From positions 1 through 20,212 of the IMG/VR virus record IMGVR_UViG_3300048010_000356: 20,212 nucleotides of DNA. One strand, written 5' to 3'. The stretch comes from a virus. The position numbers and the translations under genes are program-made. Below are positions 1-7,898 of the stretch, piece after piece. The notes under the pieces are model-generated. The model made no database searches and had not been told where the DNA came from. It saw only the letters and a program-made list of their open reading frames with translations. How positions within the stretch are numbered: position 1 is the stretch's first letter; each line of letters opens with the position of its first letter.

Positions 1-1
1 G

Positions 2-1363
2 GTCACTGATGAAGTCGAAAGGGTATTTGAAGCAGGCACTGCAGCCGCAGAAAGCTATGCTCAAGCTGTAGAACTAGTTGCCTCTAAGGTAAATACAGTC
101 AAGGACAGCATCAAATCAACCGCAGGTACTGTAAAGTCTGCTATCAGCACAGTATTCGATCGTGCTATCGGACAAGAGCGTAGTGGCTCAGGCAGAAAAA
201 AAATTGAAGAGAATAGACTAAGACTATTAGCTAAGATTAGTTCAATAGAGAATTTTATTGATAAAACAAAACTACAAACTGCTTTTACTTTACAACAATT
301 AGAAATAAAAACAATTCAAGCAAGGCTTAGAGGTGAAGCCGAAATTCAACGAGCAAGAGGCAATAATGAGGCAGCGGCAAATCTCACCAGGCAAGTAAGT
401 GCTTATGAAGAAGTTCTTAAGCTAAATCAATTACAATTCAATGTTGAAAGCCAAAATCTAGATCTGCGGAAGAAATTAGCCGGTCAAGCCTTAATCGATG
501 AAGCCTTACAGAAGAAATTGTTTACACGGCATACGAATAGAAAGATAGCTGAAGGCGAAATAACAAAAGCCTTAGGTGTGACTGGAGTAAAATATAAAGA
601 CATCTTAAAAACAGTAAATTTAATTGAGGAAGCTACAAAAGAGACAAAAGCTATTGATGAAAAAACTATTACAGGAGCAACAAACGCTTACGGCTTACAG
701 CTCGAAGCTACTGAGAACATAAAGAAAGAACAAGAAAGTATCGCTAAGTTACTTATCGAAACTAAGGATCATGTAGAGAGAATGACCGGAGCAGTTCAAG
801 CTGTAAATGTAGTTTTTACAGATACCAAAGATACGATTGCTGATATGGTTGAATTCATGGATGAGCTATTGGGCAAAACCAAATTAGTAAAAGCAGAACT
901 TGGTGGTACTGGTGGTGGTGCCCGTTGGATGGGTGGTCCTGTTGCGGGAGGACAAACCTATCGAGTTAATGATGCTGGACTTGGTCGAGAATCATTCATG
1001 AACAAGTTTGGAGATGTGAAGCTCTTGCCTGCAGGCTCTAACATTAACTGGACAGCACCTAGCGCAGGTACGATCTTACCAGCAGCAATCACAAAACAGT
1101 TAACTAATAACTCGCAATACAATTCACAAATAGCTAACAGCAGAAGCAAACTGTCTCCGATGCAGTCATCTATCTCTGGCAATGGAGATACTGGCGTTTC
1201 CGGCAACCTAGTCAAGCAAATGACCGCTGCTTTGACTGGATCTGGTGGCAATCAACGCATTACAAACAACGTGACGATTCAAAGCCAGCAACCTGTCACA
1301 GATGCGTCGAAGATCATGACGAATGTGGCCCGTATGCGGCTCCGTAACGGCCGGAGGATCTAA
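2..1363 (+). CDS. Tail tape measure protein, C-terminal part (5' end outside window)
   Basis: The frame is open from base 2 to the TAA at 1361-1363, giving the last 453 residues of a longer protein. A TTG at 518 is an internal codon, not a start. The first ~290 residues are rich in Ala, Glu, Lys and Gln with long predicted helices, as expected for the rod that sets tail length. Near the end comes a Gly-rich stretch (GGTGGGARWMGGPVAGGQ) followed by YRVNDAGLGRESFMNK. This resembles the GG-x-V-x-x-GQ-x-Y-x-V-x-E-x-G-x-E segment seen near the C-terminus of many tape measure proteins. The end is Ser/Asn/Gln-rich and then basic (RMRLRNGRRI). The next gene starts two bases after the stop. Role inferred: tail length ruler and possibly DNA passage. 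Identification rests on composition, this motif and position before tail-tip genes. Confidence 0.8.
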   Translation, partial: VTDEVERVFEAGTAAAESYAQAVELVASKVNTVKDSIKSTAGTVKSAISTVFDRAIGQERSGSGRKKIEENRLRLLAKISSIENFIDKTKLQTAFTLQQLEIKTIQARLRGEAEIQRARGNNEAAANLTRQVSAYEEVLKLNQLQFNVESQNLDLRKKLAGQALIDEALQKKLFTRHTNRKIAEGEITKALGVTGVKYKDILKTVNLIEEATKETKAIDEKTITGATNAYGLQLEATENIKKEQESIAKLLIETKDHVERMTGAVQAVNVVFTDTKDTIADMVEFMDELLGKTKLVKAELGGTGGGARWMGGPVAGGQTYRVNDAGLGRESFMNKFGDVKLLPAGSNINWTAPSAGTILPAAITKQLTNNSQYNSQIANSRSKLSPMQSSISGNGDTGVSGNLVKQMTAALTGSGGNQRITNNVTIQSQQPVTDASKIMTNVARMRLRNGRRI

Positions 1364-1365
1364 GG

Positions 1366-1785
1366 ATGGCTGGAAGTATCACAATCAGCTACGGAGGCAC
1401 TTCTGTGGCCTTTACGGACTTCTCAGGGGACGATCTACCGAGCTCTGTACTAGGTCAAGCTAGCTTAGAATTTACCCAGATCGGATTAGGTTACGCGCAA
1501 GGTCCAGCTCGCCAACAACGCAAAATCTGGGCAATTGCTACATATGCAACAGATGGACAAATCGCAGCATTAAATGCAATCTTCACGGCATGGGATACAA
1601 ATCGGTCCACTTCTTTGAATACTTCTGTTGTCAATATTGTTGATAACTTACTAAGAGAAGCAACCAATAATGTAAATATACCTATAGTTACAACTACTGC
1701 ATTCTTTACATCTCCACCTACTATCTCAAGAGTAGGCAGAACCAACGAAGTATTTTTATTAAGCTTTGGCTTAACGGAGGTGTAG
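1366..1785 (+). CDS. Small tail protein between tape measure and hub genes
   Basis: A 139-residue protein with a clear ribosome binding site, GGAGG at 1353-1357, 8 bases before the ATG. No signal peptide or membrane segment is visible. The start (AGSITISYGGTSVAFTDFSG) alternates polar and hydrophobic residues as beta strands do. A central part contains RQQRKIWAIATY and a helix-like AALNAIFTAWDTNRS. It ends with a strand-like EVFLLSFGLTEV. Its position directly after the tape measure and before the hub-like protein is where distal-tail or other tail-tip adaptor proteins are encoded in long-tailed phages, so a tail-tip role is inferred. I do not recognise a specific family. The TAG stop is immediately followed by the ATG of the next gene, so the two are probably translated together. 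Confidence 0.7.
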   Translation: MAGSITISYGGTSVAFTDFSGDDLPSSVLGQASLEFTQIGLGYAQGPARQQRKIWAIATYATDGQIAALNAIFTAWDTNRSTSLNTSVVNIVDNLLREATNNVNIPIVTTTAFFTSPPTISRVGRTNEVFLLSFGLTEV

Positions 1786-4700
1786 ATGACACTTGCTAAT
1801 ACGACTTCTAAGATACGTTTATATATTAATGGCACTGATTATAGTAACTTTTTAATTGAAGGTTCTACTTCTGATGATTCTGCTTATAGTACAAATATAA
1901 TTACAACTAAAGGTTCTATTGTTCTCGGCGGCGATACAAGTATACTAGATTACAATAAAACTCTATTCCCATTAGGTTCTAGAGTTAATATTTATGCTAC
2001 GCTAGCTAATTCTAGAGTGGCAAAATTACCGCGTGGTCAACTATATGTTTTAAATTCAAGTATTGACGTTAATACTAGACAGACAATTCTTGAGGTCGGA
2101 TGTTCTCTTGCGTATCTAGCTTCCAGAGAAGCTTCATATCAGTCAAAAATTGAAACTTTGATAACAACTTTTATTTCAAGCGTGGTGAAAGGTTCTTTTA
2201 TTATTGATGATTATAATCTTTCAACTTTACAATCTCTTTTAGAAATAGAAGGCAAGGTAATATTTCAAGATGCATATGGACATATTCAATCTCTCAAACA
2301 GTTTGGTAATGACGGCTTAGGTTCTAATCTAAGTAGTGCAAAATTAACAAGTTTTGATAAACATACTGCGATTGGAATTGATTCAATTGGAGGAGCCATA
2401 GAAGATTTACCTTCAGCAATACTTGCTACCGCCGAAGTAGAGGTGCCTTCTTCTACAGAAGAAGAAGAAGATGTAGGCCTAAATCCTCCTCCTTTTGTAA
2501 CTTCTCAATTAACTAGAACTATTTCTTTACCCGGCGCTATAAAAGGTGGATATAATGGCTTTTTCACGGTAAGAAACGATCCCAGTTCTGATGAAGGTGG
2601 CACTGAAGCTGTAGCCGGCTGTGGCACGATTAATGAGCCTGTTCAAGGGGAGCCATCTCCTTATGCATATACAGCGATAGGATCATCTAGTACGACTGAA
2701 TATGAAGGCTTGGAAAACGTTACTCAAGGTCGTTACATAAGTTATGAAGGTCCAGGAAATCAGGTAGATTTCGAGTATGATTTTGAGTATTGCTCTGCAG
2801 CGACTTATGCTGGTAATGTGATTCGCAGTGTAGTAGGCATTTACGTTAATAGTACAACTAATGAAATTGAAAGATCCAATGCAATACTAAGTAAAGCAAA
2901 TCAAGCTTATACTTTAAGAGATGACTATGCGTCAAGGCCGGGTAACCCTATTTACACTTATTCCAATGGTGTTGTAGTCAATACTACATACACAGCAGAA
3001 GGAACTGTCAATAAAGAAGCTGTTGAATATTATGGCTGTGCGGCAGATCAATACTTACAGGCAGGAAGAAATATTCTAGAAGGTGCAAATAACAGTCTAG
3101 CACGAGTAGCAGTCGAATTTGCAGATAATTATACAGGAATATATGGCTATTCCAGGATGCAGCAAGTATTTTATACTTATGGAGAAGGGGATCAAATCAT
3201 TCAAAAGACGCAACTAAATTATATTCACACAGCCTCCAGTGCAGTAGCACAAAAAGCAGCAAATAGAGTTCGTGTCTCCTACCGTGGCAATGCAAGACTA
3301 GATAGGATGAGATATCAGATAGCGGATGGCATTGATTTCAGTAGTTTTAGGGTTTTGGGCAAATCTTTTGATCGAACAGTAAAAGGGGACTCATTATTGA
3401 CTTCACATAGTGAGTCAAAGTTCAAGAACCCAACTAAATCTTTTAATCTTGTTTTATCATCTAAAACAGTAACTACTTACCAGTATGGCAGTATTTACAA
3501 TACAGAGACTGAAGCTTTTACAGATTTTGAAGACCCTAGCAACAGTTACCGCAGGGTAAATTATTCTTCTGCTAGTGGGCCTGAAGAACCTGATAGGATT
3601 GAATACCAAAGAGATGGTAATGGTTGCTTATATGGCAATGACGATTCTTCTGACACAGAAAATGAAGAAATAAAATATAATGTACCTGTAAGCATTACAA
3701 ACAAGCTTGGGACATCTTCTGTTCCGATCTCATGGCTTGGTACACCTGGGCCTTCAGTAAAAGAAGTTCAAATACCATTAAGCTTTGCCCCGATCAAGAC
3801 AAAGATATGTAATGGAGTAAAGACTGTTCCTGATACATCCGCAACACTTAATACATATAGTCAGATTCTTTCTACATATGCAAATAATCTTGCCAAAAAA
3901 ATTACTGCAGATAATTTTGGCTATCGCATTACAGAAAGCGGTACAAGGGCTGAGGTTTTTGCATACTATCCATTCTATCCAATTTCATTACAAATTTCAA
4001 GCCTTGGAAAAAAATATAAATTACGAGTTGCTTCTTCTAATTGGGTTTTTGATTCTGATAATGTACTATGTTCATTTGACTGTTTTAATGTAGGTCAGGT
4101 TTCGACTTCGAGCTCTGGACCACAGACTACTCCAAGTGTCTATGCTGGCTTTGTAAAGGTCGAGACAACTACTACGTTGACTGGTTCATATTTTAATTTA
4201 CCCCAAACTGCTACGTCTATTACAATTACAGATCTACCTGCCGGCGGCACAGTAAATTTAAACGGCAGTCCAGTAACTATCGGTACGGTAATTACCTCAG
4301 ATCAAATAAATGCAGGCAATGTTACTTTTGTTCCATCTGCTGGTGGTACGACTACAGTCGAGATTGGCTTTGAGGCTTCTACTTCTAGCGGAACCCAGAT
4401 CACCTCTATCGATGGCATTTTCCCTCCAATCCAGCTAGATCTTCCAGCTTATGTTTTTGCTGATGCTGGAGATTTTACTAATAATACTACTAATGGAGGA
4501 TTCGATGGCGATGCTGGTGATTTTGATGCCGGCACAAGCCCTGGTGGGCCTCATAGCATGAATGGCGGTGATTTTGATACTGGGGCAACAGTTGTTATTA
4601 GTGAGCCAGCTACTCCCGTTGGCGCGTCTACCGGCAATAACACAGTAGATCCTGAATTAGAATCAGGTATTTCAGTTGTTGATGTTAACGATACAACTAT

Positions 4701-4962
4701 TTCAAGCGATACCCTGCCAGCACCAGTAGGCAATTTAGATTCAAACTTTGAAGTAATTATTGATTTTAGCTTGAGGCCAAAGACATACTTTAGGCTGGCG
4801 ACCCAGGTATTGCCTCAACTGGGCTGGAACTATTACTACATTACAGCACCTCTTGGTACTGCTATTGATATGGGTACGATTGCAAATCCAAATAGTTATA
4901 CAATGAATTTTGGAACAATTACAACTCCTATCCAGCCAGTTTTAGCCTCTTCTGTGGTTTAG
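1786..4962 (+). CDS. Large tail hub / tail tip protein
   Basis: A 1058-residue protein starting at an ATG directly after the previous stop, with GGAGG at 1776-1780. Residues ~1-165 (RLYINGTDYSNF, GSRVNIYATLAN, LPRGQLYVLNSSIDVNTRQTILEVGC) have the strand pattern of the baseplate/tail-hub fold (gpD/gp27-like): a binding-site-like N-terminus, then a small beta domain ending in a TILEV strand. Residues ~170-780 are beta-rich and unrecognised. Residues ~790-872 form one Ig/cadherin-like repeat (LPAGGTVNLNGSPVTIGTVI, then NAGNVTFVPSAGG). At 894, 910 and 927 there are three short (A/G)GDF repeats in a Gly/Asp/Asn-rich linker. The last ~70 residues look folded again (KTYFRLATQVLPQLGWNYYYITAPLG). Inferred role: hub of the tail tip, with the distal part exposed and perhaps contacting the host or holding fibres. 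Hub assignment is by fold pattern and position only. Confidence 0.65.
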   Translation: MTLANTTSKIRLYINGTDYSNFLIEGSTSDDSAYSTNIITTKGSIVLGGDTSILDYNKTLFPLGSRVNIYATLANSRVAKLPRGQLYVLNSSIDVNTRQTILEVGCSLAYLASREASYQSKIETLITTFISSVVKGSFIIDDYNLSTLQSLLEIEGKVIFQDAYGHIQSLKQFGNDGLGSNLSSAKLTSFDKHTAIGIDSIGGAIEDLPSAILATAEVEVPSSTEEEEDVGLNPPPFVTSQLTRTISLPGAIKGGYNGFFTVRNDPSSDEGGTEAVAGCGTINEPVQGEPSPYAYTAIGSSSTTEYEGLENVTQGRYISYEGPGNQVDFEYDFEYCSAATYAGNVIRSVVGIYVNSTTNEIERSNAILSKANQAYTLRDDYASRPGNPIYTYSNGVVVNTTYTAEGTVNKEAVEYYGCAADQYLQAGRNILEGANNSLARVAVEFADNYTGIYGYSRMQQVFYTYGEGDQIIQKTQLNYIHTASSAVAQKAANRVRVSYRGNARLDRMRYQIADGIDFSSFRVLGKSFDRTVKGDSLLTSHSESKFKNPTKSFNLVLSSKTVTTYQYGSIYNTETEAFTDFEDPSNSYRRVNYSSASGPEEPDRIEYQRDGNGCLYGNDDSSDTENEEIKYNVPVSITNKLGTSSVPISWLGTPGPSVKEVQIPLSFAPIKTKICNGVKTVPDTSATLNTYSQILSTYANNLAKKITADNFGYRITESGTRAEVFAYYPFYPISLQISSLGKKYKLRVASSNWVFDSDNVLCSFDCFNVGQVSTSSSGPQTTPSVYAGFVKVETTTTLTGSYFNLPQTATSITITDLPAGGTVNLNGSPVTIGTVITSDQINAGNVTFVPSAGGTTTVEIGFEASTSSGTQITSIDGIFPPIQLDLPAYVFADAGDFTNNTTNGGFDGDAGDFDAGTSPGGPHSMNGGDFDTGATVVISEPATPVGASTGNNTVDPELESGISVVDVNDTTISSDTLPAPVGNLDSNFEVIIDFSLRPKTYFRLATQVLPQLGWNYYYITAPLGTAIDMGTIANPNSYTMNFGTITTPIQPVLASSVV

Positions 4963-4963
4963 T

Positions 4964-4983
4964 GGAATACTACCTTGAATTGG
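4964..4983 (+). promoter_or_regulatory. Intergenic motif copy 1 (GGAATACTA, diverged end)
   Basis: GGAATACTAC begins one base after the TAG of the hub gene and 27 bases before the next ATG. It matches the GGAATACTAG core in 9 of 10 positions and is followed by CTTGAATT. No Shine-Dalgarno sequence lies between it and the start codon. Function unknown; promoter, RNA processing or translation element are all possible. Confidence 0.45.
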
Positions 4984-4990
4984 TTACACG

Positions 4991-5404
4991 ATGGCTGTTC
5001 TAACGTCTGCAGAGGTTAATGAACAGGTCAATCTGTCATATATTCGTGGCACTTATAAAGTAGCTTTAACATTTACAACTACAGATTACACTTCAACTGT
5101 TTCTTTAGCAACAGTAGCGGCAGATGAAGTTACTGTAGGAGACGGAGGCTATGCAAGGCTAAGTTATACTTACAGTACTGTTGATTTATTAGCTTTTTCA
5201 AATGGGCAGCCATTAGCTGAAAAGGTAGCAACTTTTGTTCATGATGGTTCTTCCACCGATATAACTTTTAACTATGCTGTGTTACTTAGAGACGTAAGTG
5301 GTACGGTAACAGTCGTTGGCTTTCAAAAGCTTGCAGAAACTATTGTTTTATCGAATGGTAATTTTGCACAAATTAATATTAATATCTTGCAGGGAGTTGG
5401 CTAG
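4991..5404 (+). CDS. Hypothetical virion protein, 137 residues
   Basis: A soluble, beta-rich protein (strands such as YKVALTFTTTDYTSTVSLA, YARLSYTYSTVDLL, TVTVVGFQKLAETIVL), rich in Thr, Val and Ser, with no signal peptide or membrane segment. I do not recognise the family. The N-terminus (VLTSAEVNEQVNLSYIRGTY) looks helical and could dock to a partner. The ATG at 4991 has no Shine-Dalgarno sequence; instead the recurrent GGAATACTA motif lies 27 bases upstream. The TAG stop shares a base with the GTG start of the next gene. The position between the tail hub and fibre-like proteins suggests a small structural or fibre-connecting component, which is inference only. Confidence 0.7.
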   Translation: MAVLTSAEVNEQVNLSYIRGTYKVALTFTTTDYTSTVSLATVAADEVTVGDGGYARLSYTYSTVDLLAFSNGQPLAEKVATFVHDGSSTDITFNYAVLLRDVSGTVTVVGFQKLAETIVLSNGNFAQININILQGVG

Positions 5405-5658
5405 TGGAATTAATCGATAAGTTAAATGAAAATTCAAATGTATCAAGATTGAATGCTGTTGATGCTGCATATGCGGGCAATCCCTATGCCGGTTCTAATT
5501 TTAAGGCGAAGTGGCAGGGCTACAATGAAGATGGCATGTCAATTGTCAAGTATCAAGATCAATTGTACACCGCTAAAAACTTATCGGGTCAGTCTGCTGC
5601 AAAAAATAAAACAGTCTTTTTAAGAGCCGCTAAAGGAAGTAGAACTGTAAATTATTAA
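5404..5658 (+). CDS. Small KWQG-domain protein, 84 residues
   Basis: Starts at GTG (5404), sharing its first base with the last base of the previous stop. No Shine-Dalgarno sequence is seen, so translational coupling is likely. After a polar N-terminus, residues ~36-84 form a compact domain beginning KWQGYNEDGMSIVKYQDQLY and ending SRTVNY. The same pattern (KWQG, aromatic, x-x-DG-x-x-IVK, x-TA-x-x-L, ending V-x-Y) occurs at the same distance from the N-terminus in the next protein. This one therefore looks like a stand-alone version of that protein's N-terminal domain. The domain resembles a small beta barrel in strand spacing, but I cannot name the family. Role unknown; being paired with a large structural protein suggests a docking or assembly partner. 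Confidence 0.65.
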   Translation: MELIDKLNENSNVSRLNAVDAAYAGNPYAGSNFKAKWQGYNEDGMSIVKYQDQLYTAKNLSGQSAAKNKTVFLRAAKGSRTVNY

Positions 5659-5659
5659 T

Positions 5660-7870
5660 ATGTCTCTTGAAAGGCTCGTAAAAGAATTTGCAGAACGTGT
5701 TCGCGCTGAATTGTTAGCAAGAATAGAAGCAGAAAAAAATAGCGATACTGCAGTCGTAAAGTGGCAAGGATTTGATAATGATGGCAAGCCCATTGTAAAA
5801 AATTTAGATAAAATTGAGACCGCTGAAGGTCTTGGTAATGTCGCGCAGAAAAAAGGAACAAAACTAATTTATGATAAGAATAGTAGCGTTGAATATAGAA
5901 AAAGAAAGAAAACGAAGCCTGAATTAATTAAAAAACAAGATATTCCATTAGCGGTTCGTGAAAGGAGAATATCAAGAGCACCTCTTCTGACGCCAGATTT
6001 GTTTCAAGTTATCAGCAATTTGTTTGATGTACCAAAAACTGCTTTCTATATGGTTACATACTCGACACACATGCCAGGTCCAGGGTGGTCTGGGGGGCGG
6101 CTGCCTATTGGTGCAGGACAGTCTGAAACAACTTATACGAGCACATCTGAATCTGTCAGCAATTATACGGAGGAAGCGACCCAAGGCGTCACTTATAGAA
6201 TAAGCTGTGGAGCGGCGGCGGTGGCATGCCAAAACTTTTTTCTTGGGCCAGGATTTGCAACCGCTTCAGTCAACGGATTGGGCTTAAATTTATCTTTAGA
6301 CATCACAAGCGCAAATGGCAGTGACGAGCAATGTGATATAGCGATAAATATAGAGCAAACTACAACAGGAGGTACTATTGATCAAGAAGTAACAGCCTCT
6401 ATTCTTTCTTCTCCTGGTAGTTCTACTCAATATCGTACGGGGGATGCAGAGGTGCGGAGCGACTGGGCTTTTCTCTCTTTTCCTAGGGCTGTTTATTATT
6501 TTCAAACGCCAGAAAATATAACAACTGGCAATAATGAAATAAGAGAGATTGATTTAAATACGATTGTTCCTAACAGGATCTATGACAGCAGGATTGTTCA
6601 TAATTATGCTTCTAGGGAAGGCGATGATGTTTTTGTTTACACTATTTATCAGGCTGTAGACGTTGACATGAGTCAAGAATATCAAGTCTACTTGACTAAT
6701 ACAACGAGAGTTAAAGATGACGAAAGGTACCTTGGTAAGGTAACAAAATACATAATTCATACGAGATTAAATCTTTTGACAGGCGAATACGAGCATAAAA
6801 TAAATGAAAGCCCAAATACTGGAAATGCAAATGCTGTTACAGGCCAATTGGATGAATATGACGCTACATCAAACTTACAGACTGGAACTTGGCTTTTGCG
6901 TGTTGCTAGTAGAGCTGATGCCAATCCATCATGGGCAGCTGGTACTTGCTCGGCCAATTGTACAATAGATCTTGATTTCTTTAACCGTCCTTATCACGGC
7001 TTTGCGGATAATCCTGATAACCGATTTTCTTTCAATCCTGAAGCCATTTGGAGAGAGTCTTACGAAGGCGATTGGCTTTATGCTTACAGAAGCCTGTCAT
7101 GGGACAATATTGCGGCATCAAATATTGACGGGTACGATCTTAATGACTTTTTAAATTTATCTTACAAAAATAGCTTCTTTTGGCATGGAATTGATACAAG
7201 TATCAACAGGAATACTTCCTCAGCTTTTAATAGAAAAGATATAACAGGCACCGCATGGGAAGGCAATACACCGCTAACCAATACATATAACGATATTGAA
7301 TACATGTACAGTTTTACCCAGAATGGTCCTACTATTTCTTTGTGGAGTGATTATTTTGACGGGTCAGTCCCAAACGTACCTGATGATTACAGCAGCTGGA
7401 GGAATTGGACATTTATTGAAGGTTATAGTTATGTTTATTCTGGGACTCTTCCCGTAGATCGAATTACAGAGAATGTCTATTCCGAAACGATCTATACTTT
7501 ACCTAACTTTTCTCTTGCAGAAAATGTCCTAGAATCAGGCAGTAAAACTGGAGATCGAATAAGTTATTACCGTACATGGTTTAATTTTGTGCCTCTTGAT
7601 TCTATAAGAATAGTTACTTATGAAATAACCACAGAGACAATAGATGGAATACCGCAGCAAATTATCACACTTATAACAGCCTCACAGGGTTATACGTTTT
7701 ATGCAGGCGATGTTATTCAAATAAGTGAAGATGCGGCAATCAATGGCCAATATGCTATCTATCAAGTCAATTCAAATATTGAATTCAAGGTGAGCCTTCC
7801 AGGATCTACCAACACAGCAGGAGCAATAGCATCTACCGGGATAGCAACTAAATTGCCTCCAGCAGCATAA
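5660..7870 (+). CDS. Large beta-rich virion protein with N-terminal KWQG domain
   Basis: A 736-residue protein; the ATG lies one base after the previous stop (TAATATG). Residues 1-28 are a charged helix. Residues ~34-78 are the KWQG domain (KWQGFDNDGKPIVK...TAEGL). Then comes a very basic linker (RKRKKTKPELIKK, ~79-92). Residues ~110-665 are beta-rich and unrecognised, with Tyr/Trp-rich stretches and a few Cys (CGAAAVAC near 178-186; CSANC). The last ~68 residues (YTFYAGDVIQISED, INGQYAIYQV, FKVSLPG, STGIATK) form a separate module that also occurs near the N-terminus of the next protein. No enzyme motif is seen. Likely an exposed tail appendage or tip protein, inferred from size, composition and fibre-like neighbours. 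The GGAATACTAG motif follows directly after the stop. Confidence 0.65.
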   Translation: MSLERLVKEFAERVRAELLARIEAEKNSDTAVVKWQGFDNDGKPIVKNLDKIETAEGLGNVAQKKGTKLIYDKNSSVEYRKRKKTKPELIKKQDIPLAVRERRISRAPLLTPDLFQVISNLFDVPKTAFYMVTYSTHMPGPGWSGGRLPIGAGQSETTYTSTSESVSNYTEEATQGVTYRISCGAAAVACQNFFLGPGFATASVNGLGLNLSLDITSANGSDEQCDIAINIEQTTTGGTIDQEVTASILSSPGSSTQYRTGDAEVRSDWAFLSFPRAVYYFQTPENITTGNNEIREIDLNTIVPNRIYDSRIVHNYASREGDDVFVYTIYQAVDVDMSQEYQVYLTNTTRVKDDERYLGKVTKYIIHTRLNLLTGEYEHKINESPNTGNANAVTGQLDEYDATSNLQTGTWLLRVASRADANPSWAAGTCSANCTIDLDFFNRPYHGFADNPDNRFSFNPEAIWRESYEGDWLYAYRSLSWDNIAASNIDGYDLNDFLNLSYKNSFFWHGIDTSINRNTSSAFNRKDITGTAWEGNTPLTNTYNDIEYMYSFTQNGPTISLWSDYFDGSVPNVPDDYSSWRNWTFIEGYSYVYSGTLPVDRITENVYSETIYTLPNFSLAENVLESGSKTGDRISYYRTWFNFVPLDSIRIVTYEITTETIDGIPQQIITLITASQGYTFYAGDVIQISEDAAINGQYAIYQVNSNIEFKVSLPGSTNTAGAIASTGIATKLPPAA

Positions 7871-7890
7871 GGAATACTAGTTCAGCATTC
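7871..7890 (+). promoter_or_regulatory. Intergenic motif copy 2 (GGAATACTAG)
   Basis: GGAATACTAGTTCAGCATTC starts with the base after the TAA and lies 28 bases before the GTG of the next gene. The first 11 bases are identical to the copy at 15407. There is no Shine-Dalgarno sequence before the GTG. Confidence 0.5.
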
Positions 7891-7898
7891 TGAAGCCT

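Noticed and set aside
518-1363. A separate gene starting at TTG 518
   Set aside because: The same frame is open without stop back to base 2 and the upstream sequence is of the same coiled, charged type, so this is the inside of the tape measure gene.
5402-5406. Programmed frameshift between the 137- and 84-residue genes
   Set aside because: The TAG/GTG one-base overlap is explained by coupled translation, there is no slippery heptamer before the stop, and the 84-residue protein has its own domain.
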